This document shows, piece after piece, positions 9,629-10,447 of a stretch of 10,447 nt of DNA. Position numbers and translations under genes: made by a program. The first letter of the stretch is position 1. The number at the start of each line of letters is the position of its first letter. The DNA comes from a bacterium (GTDB lineage: Bacteria > Patescibacteriota > Minisyncoccia > Phycocordibacterales > 1-14-0-10-42-12), in contig JAUIHD010000006.1 of the NCBI GenBank assembly GCA_030432135.1, positions 1 through 10,447 of the forward strand, given 5' to 3'. The notes beneath the pieces were generated by a model. That model was not told the DNA's origin. It ran no database searches and was given only the letters and a program-made list of their open reading frames with translations.

Positions 9629-10447
9629 CTTCTTCTTTTTTCTCAGAAGTTTTTCCTTCGAGAAATTTCACAACGTTTTCGTTGATGAGTGTTGATTCAA
9701 CATACACACGTGCTCGTTCTGGGTCTGCGTCAGTGTAGAGTTCGAGGAGTTTCTTTGTTTCAGCTTCTACGATAGCAGGATCTGCAGTGATATTTTCTTC
9801 GGTTGCAATTTTGTTGAAGACAAGTTGCATCTTTGCGCGTCGCTCCGCACCAGTGCGCCATTCCTTTCGAATATCTTCTTCTGTTTTGTTGATCTGCTTA
9901 AGGTAGTCTTCAAATGTCATTCCTGTTCGTGCAACATCGTCTTTGAGACCACCGAGCATTTTTGCAAGCTCTCCCTCGATAAGGATATTGGGCACATCTG
10001 CTGTTGTGGCATCGATCAATTCATCAAAAAGAGCAATTCGTCTTTTCTCAGCTTCTTTCATTTCTTTCTCCTTGATAATATTTTCTTTTATTTTTGTTTT
10101 GAGTTCGTCTACTGTTTTGAAGGGACCCATTGCTTGCGCAAGTGTGTCGTCGAGTGCGGGGAGGTTTTCTTCTTTGTTGAAATCTGGGTGGCTTGCGTGA
10201 TCTTTTTCGTCTGGATTTTCCTTATGCCAGTCTGTATGGGCTTTCCCTTTTCTAATTTCAAGAAGCACATTTTCTATTTCTTTGTCTTCAGCTTCAAATT
10301 TTGTATCTGATTTTTTCTCTGCATGTTTTTTTGAAATCTTTTTGTAGTCAGGGAGTTTTACTTCAGGCATAACAGATGTAGTGAATGTTACTTCGAGTGG
10401 GTTGTCCCATGCGAGCTTTTTGATGCTGATCATTGGTTGCCCAAGTG
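9621..10447 (-). CDS. tig: Trigger factor without a PPIase domain (N-terminus cut by window edge)
   Basis: The frame stays open to the right edge (LGQPMISIKKLAWDNPLEVTFTTSVMPEVKLPDYKKI), which is the end of the ribosome-binding domain of trigger factor; an ATG at 10433 is internal and not the start. After a short linker the sequence goes straight to LPALDDTLAQAMGPFKTVDELKTKIKENI and the C-terminal helical domain (RRIALFDELIDATTADVPNILIEGEL...). The FKBP-type prolyl isomerase domain, normally about 90-100 residues with GDxVxIDFxG, is missing; in its place is a charged His/Asp-rich linker (HTDWHKENPDEKDHASHPDFNKEENL). Trigger factor binds nascent chains at the ribosome exit; forms without PPIase keep the chaperone domains. 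The ATG and promoter lie outside the window. Confidence 0.9.
   Translation of the reverse strand, partial: LGQPMISIKKLAWDNPLEVTFTTSVMPEVKLPDYKKISKKHAEKKSDTKFEAEDKEIENVLLEIRKGKAHTDWHKENPDEKDHASHPDFNKEENLPALDDTLAQAMGPFKTVDELKTKIKENIIKEKEMKEAEKRRIALFDELIDATTADVPNILIEGELAKMLGGLKDDVARTGMTFEDYLKQINKTEEDIRKEWRTGAERRAKMQLVFNKIATEENITADPAIVEAETKKLLELYTDADPERARVYVESTLINENVVKFLEGKTSEKKEEAK

Noticed and set aside
10200..10433. ATG at 10433 as the start of trigger factor
   Set aside because: The frame continues open to the window edge, and the sequence just before the ATG (LGQP) and after it reads as the middle of the ribosome-binding domain.

Overview
The window reads as a piece of a small, moderately AT-rich bacterial chromosome, most likely from the Candidate Phyla Radiation (Patescibacteria, Parcubacteria-like). 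That assignment is an inference. It rests on a trigger factor without its PPIase domain, four tRNA genes with no encoded CCA next to a cca gene, an RNase Y rather than an RNase E system, and very short intergenic spaces. Most genes also have no Shine-Dalgarno sequence and a -10 box only 6-7 bases before the ATG, which points to leaderless mRNAs.

Left part (1-1528): the start of a CCA-adding enzyme gene (minus, cut by the window edge), tRNA-Arg(UCG) on plus, a GC-rich repeat element behind that tRNA, a 51-residue orphan gene, tRNA-Gly(GCC) and a uracil-DNA-glycosylase-superfamily gene, the last three on minus. Gene-free hub (1529-1872): two DnaA-box-like 9-mers, a near-consensus promoter with no gene after it, and a perfect 16-bp palindrome carrying the parS core. 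Genes on both sides point away from this hub. Right of the hub (1873-4193, all plus): a YraN/UPF0102 nuclease-like gene, tRNA-Pro(UGG), an RNHCP-type zinc protein, tRNA-Gly(UCC), a second copy of the repeat element, a small SET protein and an HD phosphohydrolase.

Right part (4195-10447): VOC-family protein (minus), DUF1697 protein (plus), HU (minus), RNase Y (minus), a GC-richer membrane-anchored orphan (minus), ClpP (minus), RsmE (plus) and trigger factor (minus, cut by the window edge). Convergent pairs share strong bidirectional terminators, except rsmE/tig, whose ends overlap. Functionally this is housekeeping: tRNA supply and end maturation, RNA decay, proteolysis and folding, rRNA modification, nucleoid structure and DNA repair.

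The most unusual feature is a pair of related elements found directly downstream of two different tRNA genes. Each has a hairpin after the tRNA, a 60-base GC-rich core (54 of 60 positions identical between copies), a second hairpin, the sequence TTGTGRCCG, and then a copy of the 3' part of the tRNA in front of it. In the tRNA-Arg copy the duplicated tRNA end is an exact 22-bp direct repeat. This looks like a tiny non-coding element that sits in tRNA 3' ends. The candidate origin/parS hub is the second point of interest.
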